The position numbers and the translations under genes were made by a program. Positions 8,285 to 16,682 of a stretch of 47,465 nt of DNA are shown piece after piece; position 1 is the first letter of the stretch; the number at the start of each line of letters is the position of its first letter. This DNA comes from Dyella psychrodurans (lineage in GTDB: Bacteria > Pseudomonadota > Gammaproteobacteria > Xanthomonadales > Rhodanobacteraceae), in NCBI RefSeq assembly GCF_003363265.1, contig NZ_QRBF01000003.1, forward strand, positions 299,208 to 346,672. Direction: 5' to 3'. Below the pieces are notes generated by a model, which was given only the letters and a program-made list of their open reading frames with translations, was not told where the DNA came from and did no database searches.

Positions 8285-11115
8285 CCTGTGGCCCTCACTG
8301 ACAAGCCTGGGAATTGATTCTCGACGCGGGCAGGCGTGAAGCCACCCGCATGCATGGATGGTGTGCGGTTGACACCGGGATCGCGCTGTATCGGAGCGCG
8401 CACGGCGACGGGCTTGGATGACGGAGTGCCGGGTTGCACGCTCGCCGCACCTTCGGTCTGGCAGGCGGCGTGAATCGTCTCCAGTTCGGCCTGACGCCCC
8501 TTGGCTGCGGGTGGTAACGACACGTTGATGCGGCACGATTCCGCTGCGCCTTCGCCCCATTTCACCGTCAAAACGCCGGACGACTGCATGTCGCGGATAA
8601 ACAGCCGGCTGCCCTGCCCGGCGACGCCCACGCTGTTGCCTTGCGCGTCGAACACGTCGGCGCCGAACGGTACCGGGCTTCCATCGGGCAAGGCGGTTTC
8701 GATCATCAGCGCGCGGCCGCTGGTGGTTTCGTAGTTCAACCGCACCACCGAACCCGCGCGCGGCGCGACGTTGGCGGTGGTGGTTTTCAACTCCACGCCG
8801 GCATCGGTGCCCTTGGGATCGAGCGTGACGGTGTTGAGCTGATACGGCATCAGGTTCGGCACCACCGCATAGCCGTGCCCGTTTACTACCGCGCCTTGCC
8901 CGTTGGAAACGGTTGCGCCGGTGGCGTTGGGAGCATGCACCAAACCGATGGTTTCGCCGGTGGGCGGCGCAAACGTGACGCCACCGCTGTGGACGACCAC
9001 GCTGCCCGATGCACTGGCATTGATCTGATGATAATCGCTGCCCTGGCTGTAACCGGCGACGAGCTGCGCAAGCGGACTGCTGTACTGGGCGTTCACGCCG
9101 CCGGTGGTGCCGCTGCCATCGGCCTGACCGACGGTGGCGCTGTAATTGAGGCGATTGTCTGCACCAGCCGAACCGCTCACGGTGGCCTGGCTGCTGTTGC
9201 CGCCGTCCTTGGAGCGATTGAACATAGTCGTCAATTGGGGCGCTTGTGCACTGCGTCCCAACGGCACGCTGACCGTGGCCATGAAAAGCGTGTCGCGACG
9301 CCCGGGGGTTTGAAGATTGAACGCACTGGGCGCACCGGGAATCTGGTCGATTGGTGCCGTACCCGGCACGCCAACCTGACTGGCGCTGACCAACTGACGT
9401 TGCGCGGTGAAGCTGTAGTTGAGCGACTTCCAGTGGTTGCTGTAGCCCGCCGAGAAATTGGTCTGACGTCCGCTGCCGTTCCAGTAATCGGCCACCGAGC
9501 CCTGCAGGAACAGTTGTCCATAACTGTCACCGAGCTTCTGGTTGATATTGACGTCGATACGGCTGCGCTGGCGCGGAATGTAGCTGGCGCCCAAGCCGCG
9601 CGCTGCCGCATCGCGCATGGCGACGGCATCGTTGAGGCCGACATAGCCGCTGGTCGAATAGCGATACGCGGCGACCGCGAAATTGGTGCCGGTGTCGATG
9701 ACGTCTTTGCTGTAGCCCAGGCGCAGGCTCTGGCCCTGGGTCTTGCTTTGGCCCGGCGCCTGGTTGCTGGCATGGGTGATGTCGGCGGAAAAGGCGCCGA
9801 CCTTGGTGTTGAGTGCCGCGCCGGCGAGGACGGCCCCGTAGCCGTTGGCGAAGGTGGCGCCGCCATAGGCGGTAACGCTGTTGGTGATGCCGCGCTGATA
9901 GGTGCCCTGCACCATCATGGGTGTATTGAGCAGGTTCAGCTGCTCGACTTTGCCGGCAGCCACGCTCCAGCGGCTTTGCCCGGGGCGAAGCAATTGCGCC
10001 ACGGCGGAGAAAGGCACGGTAAAGCGCTGGACGCGCCCATCGGCTTCGGTGACTTCCACATCGAGATCGCCACCGTAACCGGTGGGGTAGAGATCGTCGA
10101 TGGCGAACGGACCGGGCGCCACGTTGGCGTCGTAGATGATGTAGCCATGCTGGCGGATGACGACGTGCGCATTGGTTTCCGCAATGCCGCGCACGATGGG
10201 CGCGTAGCCGCGCATGGACTGGGGCAGCATGCGGTCGTCGGTGTACAGGCGCATACCGCGCAAGCGTACGCTGTCGAACATATCGCCCGGCGTGAAGGTG
10301 TCGCCCACCACGACCTGCGCTCCCAGCGAGGGAATATCGTGCTGCAGGTAGGTGGCGGTGTTCTGGTAGTGCTTGCCGTTGCGGCTGGACCAGCTCAAGG
10401 AGCCCAAGCTATACGCGTGCCAGGAACCCAGTTTCAGCGACGCGTTGAGGCCGACATAAGCGCTGGTCTGGCTCTGGTTGCCCTGACTCGAGCGATATAG
10501 GTTGGTGTTGTAGCCGAGCACGCCCGCGTTGATGCCCGCATCCCATTGCGAGGGATCGACATAGCCGCGCGCCGCCTGGTTGGTGTAGATCTGCGGCACG
10601 GACAGCGACAGTTCCTGCGTACCGATATCGAAGTCGGCCGTGGCGCCGGGGATGTAGTCGCCGATGGGGCCGCAGAACTGGCCCTCGGGCATTTTCTTGA
10701 GCGAGGGGTTCTCGGTTTGCGTAAGGACTTTTTTCAGATCCACGCCAAGGCTGATCAGCGTGGCCGGATCGAAACAGGGCTGCGCGTTGTCCTTGCCTGG
10801 CACGGCCACGAACACGAGATCGTTGCGCGCCTTCCACACCTTGTTGAGGTACACGTCACCGCGATAGGTGCCCGGCAACACGACGTTGCCTTTCTCGAAG
10901 CGGGAGAGATCGACCTTGGGCGCCGTGCCAGCGGGAAAGAAGTTCTGATCGAAGTCCACGCTGTTCGATGCCGGATCGGCCGGGTCGACGGCGGCAGGGT
11001 CTGCCGCATACGCCGAGTTCGCCAGCGCACTCAGCAGCAGCGCAGGCAGCAGCGCGCGACGCATCAGCGCATCCTGGCTGGCTTTCGATGCTTTGGTTTT
11101 GGCTCTGGAGGACAT
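8281..11115 (-). CDS. Outer-membrane fimbrial usher
   Basis: This 944-residue FimD/PapC-type usher has a signal peptide ending ANSAYA. The N-terminal chaperone-binding domain contains SVDFDQNFFP and LSRFEKGNVVLPGTYRGDVYLN. A 24-stranded barrel with an internal plug follows (for example FTPGDMFDSVRLRGMRLYTDDRMLP and GYIIYDANVAPGPFAIDDLYPTGYGGDLDVEV), then C-terminal domains with PFGADVFDAQGNSVG and GQGSRLFIRD. It secretes and polymerises the pilus. The length is in the family's usual 800-950 range with no frameshift. ATG 11115 (MSSRAK) has GGGA at 9 nt; ATG 11124 is an alternative. It overlaps the adhesin start by 4 nt, which implies coupled translation. Confidence 0.95.
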   Translation of the reverse strand: MSSRAKTKASKASQDALMRRALLPALLLSALANSAYAADPAAVDPADPASNSVDFDQNFFPAGTAPKVDLSRFEKGNVVLPGTYRGDVYLNKVWKARNDLVFVAVPGKDNAQPCFDPATLISLGVDLKKVLTQTENPSLKKMPEGQFCGPIGDYIPGATADFDIGTQELSLSVPQIYTNQAARGYVDPSQWDAGINAGVLGYNTNLYRSSQGNQSQTSAYVGLNASLKLGSWHAYSLGSLSWSSRNGKHYQNTATYLQHDIPSLGAQVVVGDTFTPGDMFDSVRLRGMRLYTDDRMLPQSMRGYAPIVRGIAETNAHVVIRQHGYIIYDANVAPGPFAIDDLYPTGYGGDLDVEVTEADGRVQRFTVPFSAVAQLLRPGQSRWSVAAGKVEQLNLLNTPMMVQGTYQRGITNSVTAYGGATFANGYGAVLAGAALNTKVGAFSADITHASNQAPGQSKTQGQSLRLGYSKDVIDTGTNFAVAAYRYSTSGYVGLNDAVAMRDAAARGLGASYIPRQRSRIDVNINQKLGDSYGQLFLQGSVADYWNGSGRQTNFSAGYSNHWKSLNYSFTAQRQLVSASQVGVPGTAPIDQIPGAPSAFNLQTPGRRDTLFMATVSVPLGRSAQAPQLTTMFNRSKDGGNSSQATVSGSAGADNRLNYSATVGQADGSGTTGGVNAQYSSPLAQLVAGYSQGSDYHQINASASGSVVVHSGGVTFAPPTGETIGLVHAPNATGATVSNGQGAVVNGHGYAVVPNLMPYQLNTVTLDPKGTDAGVELKTTTANVAPRAGSVVRLNYETTSGRALMIETALPDGSPVPFGADVFDAQGNSVGVAGQGSRLFIRDMQSSGVLTVKWGEGAAESCRINVSLPPAAKGRQAELETIHAACQTEGAASVQPGTPSSKPVAVRAPIQRDPGVNRTPSMHAGGFTPARVENQFPGLSVRATG

Positions 11116-11220
11116 ATCGAACATTCCCAACGGTTACTTCGAGACAGCTGTGGTTAGTTGCCGCGCAGCGTGCTGCGCGGCCATGGACATTTCTGCGGTA
11201 GCTGCCGGGGCAACGCGCGC

Positions 11221-11979
11221 TTACGGCGTGAGTGGTTGCTCCAGCTTGTTGATGGCGCCGAAGTCGGTGATGACGCCGAATTGCGCCTTCACATCGCCCG
11301 TCGGCCGGCTGCTTAGCCCTTCGAGCTGGAAGGTGGTGGTGCCGCCTGGCGCGACCATGCCGCCCTTGTCGCCCTTTTCCTGCTGCGGGATGCTGCGCTC
11401 GCCAACCTTCACGCCCACACTGGCGAAGTTGACGTAGTACGGCGTCGGGTTGGCGACTTGCAGGGCCATGCCCTTGCCACCTTCGCCATTGACCAGTTTC
11501 CAGGTCAGCTTTTCCGGCGCGCCGTTGACCGTGCCGGGCAAACCGGCCGGCCGGAAGAACAACTTGATGCGGGTGCGGAAGGCAAACTGCAGCAGATTGC
11601 GGCCGTCATCGGCCGACTTCGGCGGCACTTCCAGCACGTTGACCCAGAACAAGGTTTCCTTGTCGGTGGGTAGCGGCTCTCCGCTATACATCACGCGCAC
11701 CGCCTGGCCCTTGCTCGGGTCGAGGCGAAAAAACGGGGGCATCACCTCGAACGGCACTTTGGACGAGGTCGGGGTCGAGTGTTCATCGCCCGTATCGAGC
11801 CACACCTGCACGAGCGCAGGCTTGGTGCCTTGGTTGGTGAGCTTGATGGTGACTTCCTTCTCCTGGGCGGGGTACACCACGCGCGTGCCGCCGATCACCA
11901 CCGTGGCTTCGGAGCGACCGGCAAAGATGCCCGCGCAGAGAAACAAGCCAGCCATGGCGTAGCGCATTACGTTGTTCAT
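11221..11979 (-). CDS. Periplasmic pilus chaperone (first in operon)
   Basis: This 252-residue PapD/FimC-type chaperone has a signal peptide (about 1-25). The N-terminal Ig domain begins TVVIGGTRVVYPAQEKEVTIKL. It has DKETLFWVNVLEVPPK and RTRIKLFFRPAGLPG, then a second Ig domain with ANPTPYYVNFASVGVKVG. It lies between the major pilin and the usher, so it is probably the principal chaperone for the shaft subunit. It is more diverged from the two distal chaperones than they are from each other. AGG lies about 7 nt before ATG 11979. A strong hairpin precedes it, separating it from the major pilin. Confidence 0.92.
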   Translation of the reverse strand: MNNVMRYAMAGLFLCAGIFAGRSEATVVIGGTRVVYPAQEKEVTIKLTNQGTKPALVQVWLDTGDEHSTPTSSKVPFEVMPPFFRLDPSKGQAVRVMYSGEPLPTDKETLFWVNVLEVPPKSADDGRNLLQFAFRTRIKLFFRPAGLPGTVNGAPEKLTWKLVNGEGGKGMALQVANPTPYYVNFASVGVKVGERSIPQQEKGDKGGMVAPGGTTTFQLEGLSSRPTGDVKAQFGVITDFGAINKLEQPLTP

Positions 11980-12004
11980 ACATCACCTGTGAGAGGGGGT
12001 TAAA

Positions 12005-12030
12005 TCGACGGCCGTCTAAACGGCCGTCGA
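12005..12030 (-). promoter_or_regulatory. Intercistronic hairpin after the major pilin gene
   Basis: TCGACGGCCG (12005-12014) and CGGCCGTCGA (12021-12030) are perfect 10-bp complements with a 6-nt loop, in the 76-nt gap between the major pilin stop and the chaperone start. No U-tract follows on the minus strand. It is therefore more likely a partial attenuator or an mRNA 3'-end stabiliser than a full terminator. Such hairpins are known to raise the pilin to assembly-protein ratio in other pilus operons. Confidence 0.65.
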
Positions 12031-12055
12031 GGGGTAACACTTACGGGCTAAGCGA

Positions 12056-12628
12056 TCAGTTGTAGGTGACCGCGTACACAACGTTCGTGCTGACCAGGCC
12101 CGGCGTCGCTGCGCCGTTGACGGCCAGGTACTGGGCGGTGAACGGAATCGTCGCCGTGTTGTTGGCGATCGTTGCCATGCCGGCAACGGCGCCCATGCGC
12201 AGATCGATCACGGCGTTGGTGCTATCGAGCAGCTGGATCTCCGTGTTGGTGGCTTCGCCGGACAGGGCGTTGGAGAGGGCGCCGGTGGCTGCATCGATAT
12301 AGATGCTGGACGGCAGGAACGACATCGAGGCGACTTTGCCGTCCTCGCAGGTGCCCTGGCCCGGACCGCCGATGATCACGTCGAACATCTTCGGGTTGGC
12401 GGTAACGCCAGCAGCGGACAGCACGCTGGCATCCACCTGGTCGAGGGCCACGCTGAAGTTGCCGGTGCCGCCGGACGTGCCGGTGCCGCCGGTGACGGTG
12501 CAGGTGGCGTCGGTGACCGAGCCGGTGAAGGTGATGGTGCCGCCCGAGGAGCTCTGCGCGCTGGCCGAACCAGCAATGGCGAGGCCCAGGGTGAGAGCAA
12601 TCGCGGAGGCGATCTTGAACTGCTTCAT
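12056..12628 (-). CDS. Major pilin subunit
   Basis: This 190-residue pilin is the first gene of the operon. It has a clean signal peptide (about 1-24, ending GSASAQ) and the donor strand SGGTITFTGSVTDATCTVTGG. The paired cysteine lies in GQGTCEDGKVASMSF, and the C-terminal tail VSTNVVYAVTYN has the penultimate tyrosine. Promoter-proximal position and separation from the assembly genes by a hairpin mark it as the shaft subunit. It shares little beyond the fold with the three minor pilins. AAGGA lies 9 nt before ATG 12628. Glycine and threonine repeats near residues 48-56 suggest a flexible loop. Confidence 0.88.
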   Translation of the reverse strand: MKQFKIASAIALTLGLAIAGSASAQSSSGGTITFTGSVTDATCTVTGGTGTSGGTGNFSVALDQVDASVLSAAGVTANPKMFDVIIGGPGQGTCEDGKVASMSFLPSSIYIDAATGALSNALSGEATNTEIQLLDSTNAVIDLRMGAVAGMATIANNTATIPFTAQYLAVNGAATPGLVSTNVVYAVTYN

Positions 12629-13213
12629 TTGGTAAATCCTTGAGGTTGGGTTTGTTGTTATTCGCTGGTTGGCGAATTGCCTTTGTTACCGGTCGCACGA
12701 CTGGCTACAAAGAGGGGTGGAACAAGCGCATCGATGTGCGTCTGATCCGAAAATGGGCCATGAAGAAGCGCGCGGAAGGGATTTACCCTCAGCGAAATCA
12801 CTGCATCCGATGGCGTTTGTCTTGCTCGATGCGGAGCAATCTGCAGGCGTTCCCGTCATCCGGATGGAACGCTCGCTCCGTGAAGCAAACTTTAGGAAAA
12901 ATGCGAGGGCAAAAAAATCGTACTAGCCCTAAAAATCAATCCAGAATGAGGCCTTCTGCTGTTCTCGCGACACAAGAGGCGACGACGCGAATCGTTCAAG
13001 TCATCCCTGATCGTTGCAAGGGAAGCGGCAAGCATTGTGGGATCTTTCTCGGGGTTTTCTACGCGGCCACCTACAAGGGGCCGCGTGCCGGGAAGTATGA
13101 AGATTTGTCATCGCCAATCCATCGGACCGGTCCTAAATTTTCGACGGCCGACGAAGCTTCACATCCATGACGGTATCAACCGCATGCCGGCACACATCAC
13201 CCCTTACGCACAT
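12629..13213 (-). promoter_or_regulatory. Leader and promoter region of the pilus operon
   Basis: No convincing gene is present on either strand; the plus-strand frame across 12640-13170 has an unprotein-like composition. It should hold the minus-strand pilus promoter. An AT-rich block at about 12890-12950 stands out. A small hairpin, ATTCGC (12660-12665) and GCGAAT (12672-12677), sits in the expected 5' UTR of the major pilin mRNA. I cannot assign -35 and -10 boxes with confidence. Confidence 0.4.
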
Positions 13214-13243
13214 AAAAAAACCGGCATCCGAAGATGCCGGTTT
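13214..13243 (-). terminator. Rho-independent terminator of the AI-2E family gene
   Basis: On the minus strand AAACCGGCATC is followed by the tetraloop TTCG, then GATGCCGGTTT and a run of T. The stem is 11 bp and perfect (13218-13228 with 13233-13243). It lies about 75 nt beyond the stop of the permease gene at 13318, which is the right place and strand for its terminator. Confidence 0.88.
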
Positions 13244-13317
13244 GGCATTGCCGCCCGCGTTCGTACCCGGATGTTCTACTTAGATCGCGAAAGACATGGC
13301 ATGCCATTCGTCGCCGG

Positions 13318-15213
13318 TCACTTCATGAACTTTTCGAGCGTATATTGCGCCGCCTGTTCAAAGGACTGGGCGATGCGATCGATGTGCTCGCCCAACGCGG
13401 GGATCTCCTGCGTTTCCAGGAGAGTCGGGAGAAGCACGGCGATGATGACGGCATCCGCATACCGCGCTCGCTTTCGCATTTCACTTGCTATGGCATCGCC
13501 GGATTCCCACCCGTCGGTGCCGGACGCGTTGACTACGTGGATCATCGAAATGGCATCGGGCGTCGCTTCCGGATGGCTCTCACCTTCGAACTCTTCGACA
13601 TCTTTCAAGGATGCATGCCGTGCATCGACATGAAGTTCGCGAAGAATGCGTACAAGTATCTCCGTCGCCATGTCGTCATAACGGTTGCCGCTACCCATGC
13701 ATAGCACGATCGACCCCGGCGCCACGGCAAGCGGCCCTTGCCAGCGTCCTGCCACATGCTCGCGTTGCTGCCGAAGGTAACGTCCCAGGTTGTCGTCATC
13801 GAGCACGGAAGTACGGCGGCGCCAGCGCGGCTGCGGAGGCGTCTCCCTTCCAAGCGACTCGACGACTTTGACAACCGTCGTTCTCGCCTTGAGCAGTTGT
13901 TCCGGAACGATCGCTTTCTGCGCAAGATCCATTTGCGCGAGCTGCAGCGCCGGCAGCAATACGACATCGCAATACCTGGCAAACGATCTTTGCCTTAAAA
14001 AGACACGCGCGGCCTCGATGATTTCGTCGGCGTCCCCGGAAAGCGCCCGCTGATAGAACCGTTGCGGCAACGTCAAGGCCGGCGTGTCTCCAAGCAGAAT
14101 CCCCAGCAACGTGAATGCTTTGACATGCCGTCCCACCACCACCAGGCAAAGCGTCAGCGGCGTGGACAGCACCAATCCCATGGGTCCCCAAAGCCAACTC
14201 CAGAAGATCGCCGAAACGACAACGGCAAGGGGCGACAAGCCAGTCGCATGGCCATACAACTGAGGTTCCAGCAACTGGCTCACCAGCAATTCGACGATGA
14301 CGAACAGACCCAGCGTCATCAGCAGTAGCGACCACCCCGGGGTAACGGCCGCGGCGAGCAAGGCAGCAAGAAGCGCGGCCAGCCACACACCCACGTAAGG
14401 CACAAAGCGCAGCACGGCGGTGAGCGCGCCCCAAAGCAAGGCATTCGGAAGTCCGATGACAGCCAATCCCAGCCATATCGCGAGCCCCACGCCGAAATTC
14501 ACCGAAAACTGCGAGACGAAAAAATGGGAAAGGCGTTCACCGGCGTCATTGATCGCCGCCGTCGTTGCGCGCAGATCGGCGCCGCCGATGGCGCGGATAA
14601 AGCGATCGCGCAAGGATTCGTATTCGAGCAAAACAAACACCAGCGTGACCAGCACAATGCCGGCGGTTTCCAAGGGGCTCCAGAGCGAGGACAGCACCTT
14701 CCTCACCGCGTTCCAGGGGCTGCCCAGAACGGAGACGTCCGTCGCATTGGCGTAGGAAGGCGCGACAGGCGCTTCCCGGACTTGCTCCGCATTGCTTGTG
14801 ACACCAAACGAGTTGATGACCTTGCCCGCTTCGCCCTGCACCGCTTCCAGACGAGCTATCGTCAGGTCATGCAGCACCTGGAGTTTGGCTTGAACGGTCC
14901 TTTCGTACTGGGGAAGGCCTTCCGCCAGATGCACGATCTGGGAACCGATGACCGCCATAAGCCCGGCTGCCACCATCGCCAACAACAGCACGGCAACGAG
15001 TACGGCGTATGCATGGCCCAACTTCAACTTCTGCAGCACACGCACGAACGGCGCCATCAGCAACGCCAATATCAAGGCCAGGATGATGGGAACAAGTACG
15101 TCTTTGCCGACATACAGCAAGGCAAACACCACGCCTGTGGCAATGATGGTCAACGATCGTTGACTTGCCGATGCAACGGGCTGCGAATCTGGCGTCAAGG
15201 GCATGATGGACAT
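13318..15213 (-). CDS. AI-2E family transporter with C-terminal cytoplasmic extension
   Basis: This protein of about 631 residues has an AI-2E/TerC-like permease domain in its first 340 residues. Paired hydrophobic helices open it (SLTIIATGVVFALLYVGKDVLVPIILALILALLMAPFV), and characteristic segments such as GLPNALLWGALTAVLRFVPYVGVWLAALL and GPMGLVLSTPLTLCLVVVGRHV lie downstream. The remaining ~270 residues are soluble. They contain SIVLCMGSGNRYDDMATEILVRIL, probably a separate cytoplasmic domain of unknown role. AI-2E proteins are inner-membrane exporters of varied substrates; autoinducer export is not implied. Start choice is uncertain: ATG 15213 or 15204, neither with a clear ribosome-binding site, and the frame stays open to 15273. 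It is divergent from the RND operon. Confidence 0.82.
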   Translation of the reverse strand: MSIMPLTPDSQPVASASQRSLTIIATGVVFALLYVGKDVLVPIILALILALLMAPFVRVLQKLKLGHAYAVLVAVLLLAMVAAGLMAVIGSQIVHLAEGLPQYERTVQAKLQVLHDLTIARLEAVQGEAGKVINSFGVTSNAEQVREAPVAPSYANATDVSVLGSPWNAVRKVLSSLWSPLETAGIVLVTLVFVLLEYESLRDRFIRAIGGADLRATTAAINDAGERLSHFFVSQFSVNFGVGLAIWLGLAVIGLPNALLWGALTAVLRFVPYVGVWLAALLAALLAAAVTPGWSLLLMTLGLFVIVELLVSQLLEPQLYGHATGLSPLAVVVSAIFWSWLWGPMGLVLSTPLTLCLVVVGRHVKAFTLLGILLGDTPALTLPQRFYQRALSGDADEIIEAARVFLRQRSFARYCDVVLLPALQLAQMDLAQKAIVPEQLLKARTTVVKVVESLGRETPPQPRWRRRTSVLDDDNLGRYLRQQREHVAGRWQGPLAVAPGSIVLCMGSGNRYDDMATEILVRILRELHVDARHASLKDVEEFEGESHPEATPDAISMIHVVNASGTDGWESGDAIASEMRKRARYADAVIIAVLLPTLLETQEIPALGEHIDRIAQSFEQAAQYTLEKFMK

Positions 15214-15539
15214 GTCGGCTGGAGTGGCTGCTCCGCAAGGACTGCTCACACAAGCGGCGTTCGAACTGCACAAGCATTATCCCCGGACATGGCTCAAGCC
15301 TGCCGTGCTTCAAGGATGCATGCGATTGGATCACATCGTTTGCGCATCCTCTTACTCATCGGATCATGACAGCTTTCCCGATCCTGACGGTTGGTCCCGG
15401 CGAAACTCCATTGCCTGATAGGCCCCACGCCGTCTGCCGTCATATTTTTGCAACCTCTCACGATTTTCGTGGCTAATCAAACAGAAAGTTTCTGCGGATA
15501 GGCTAGGGACCGACGCAGTAGGCTGGGAAAGGGGTTCCG

Positions 15540-16682
15540 GTGAAGAAGGTGTTGGCCATCGCCACCGCGGGCATGATTGCGCTGGGTGTCGCGATCGCCT
15601 GGCTTTTTGTCCATTCCGCACCTGCCGCCTCGACGGCTCGCGAGGCGGTCCATGCCGTACCCGTCGTGGTTGCGCCGGTGATCCAGCGCGATATGCCACT
15701 CAGCGTCACCGCACTGGGCACCGTGCAGGCGTTCAACAGCGTGTTGGTGAAACCGCGTGTCGACGGCACGCTCGATCAGGTCGCCTTCGTCGAAGGAAAA
15801 GCCGTCCATCGAGGCGATCTGTTGGCGCAGATTGATCCACGTCCCTATCAGGCGCAGCTGCAAGCCGCGCAGGCGCAAAAGGCACACGACGCCGCGCAAT
15901 TGGCCAATACGGAACGCGACATCCAGCGTTACACCTATCTGGCCTCGCAGAAGATCTATCCGCAGCAGCAACTGGACACCACCCGCTCGCAAGCGGATGC
16001 GCTGAAAGCAACCGTCGCACAGGATCAGGCGCAGATCGACAACGCCCGGGTGCAGTTGGAATACACCACCATCCGCGCGCCGCTGGATGGCCTCACCGGT
16101 GCACGCCTCGTCGATGCGGGCAACATGGTCCATGCCACCGACACCACGGGACTCGTGCTGATCACGCAGGTGCATCCCATCTACGTGAGCTTCAACTTGC
16201 CGCAGGATGCCTTGCCCGCCCTGCTCTCTGCGCGCGCGCACGGTGCGGTGGCGGTCATCGCGAGCAATCGTGATGCAAGCCAGTTGCTCGACCACGGCGA
16301 GCTCAGCCTGATCGACAACCAGATCGACGCCACGACCGGCACCATTCATTGCAAGGCCACGTTTGCCAATCAGCAGGAAACGCTTTGGCCTGGCCAGTTC
16401 GTCTCGCTGCGCATCGTACTGTCTACCCAACACAACGCCCTGACCGTGCCATCCGCTGCCGTGCAACAAGGCAGCAACGGCAATTACGTGTTCGTCATCA
16501 AGCCTGACAACACGGCCGAGCTTCGCCAGGTCAACGTGGCATCCAACGAAAACGACACCAGTGTGATTACGCGTGGCCTGAACCAAGGCGATCGCGTGGT
16601 CGTGCAAGGCCAGTTCAAGCTGGAAGACGGCACAGCGGTGCGCATCGCCGGCGATGCGGCACGCGACGGAACCGCCCCGTGA
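15540..16682 (+). CDS. RND efflux periplasmic adaptor (membrane fusion protein)
   Basis: This 380-residue MdtA/AcrA-like adaptor has an N-terminal hydrophobic anchor (about 4-22) with no lipobox cysteine. The barrel-sandwich first half is VKPRVDGTLDQVAFVEGKAVHRGDLLAQIDPRPYQ (split across residues 78-112). An alpha-hairpin of about 70 residues rich in Gln and Ala follows, then the second lipoyl half (IRAPLDGLTGARLVDAGNMV) and beta-barrel and membrane-proximal domains. It would link the inner-membrane pump to an outer-membrane channel for drug or metabolite efflux. GTG 15540 has GGGAAAGGGG at good spacing. Its stop overlaps the pump start by 4 nt (GTGA), so the two are an operon. Confidence 0.92.
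   Translation: MKKVLAIATAGMIALGVAIAWLFVHSAPAASTAREAVHAVPVVVAPVIQRDMPLSVTALGTVQAFNSVLVKPRVDGTLDQVAFVEGKAVHRGDLLAQIDPRPYQAQLQAAQAQKAHDAAQLANTERDIQRYTYLASQKIYPQQQLDTTRSQADALKATVAQDQAQIDNARVQLEYTTIRAPLDGLTGARLVDAGNMVHATDTTGLVLITQVHPIYVSFNLPQDALPALLSARAHGAVAVIASNRDASQLLDHGELSLIDNQIDATTGTIHCKATFANQQETLWPGQFVSLRIVLSTQHNALTVPSAAVQQGSNGNYVFVIKPDNTAELRQVNVASNENDTSVITRGLNQGDRVVVQGQFKLEDGTAVRIAGDAARDGTAP

Noticed and set aside
8641-10500. Plus-strand frame of over 600 codons opposite the usher
   Set aside because: The usher on the minus strand has continuous family motifs; the opposite frame has low-complexity Ala/Gly/His composition and no recognisable domain.
12640-13170. Plus-strand frame upstream of the pilus operon
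   Set aside because: It overlaps the likely promoter and leader of the pilus operon; the predicted protein has scattered Arg/Ser/Cys and no family pattern, and no ribosome-binding site precedes it.
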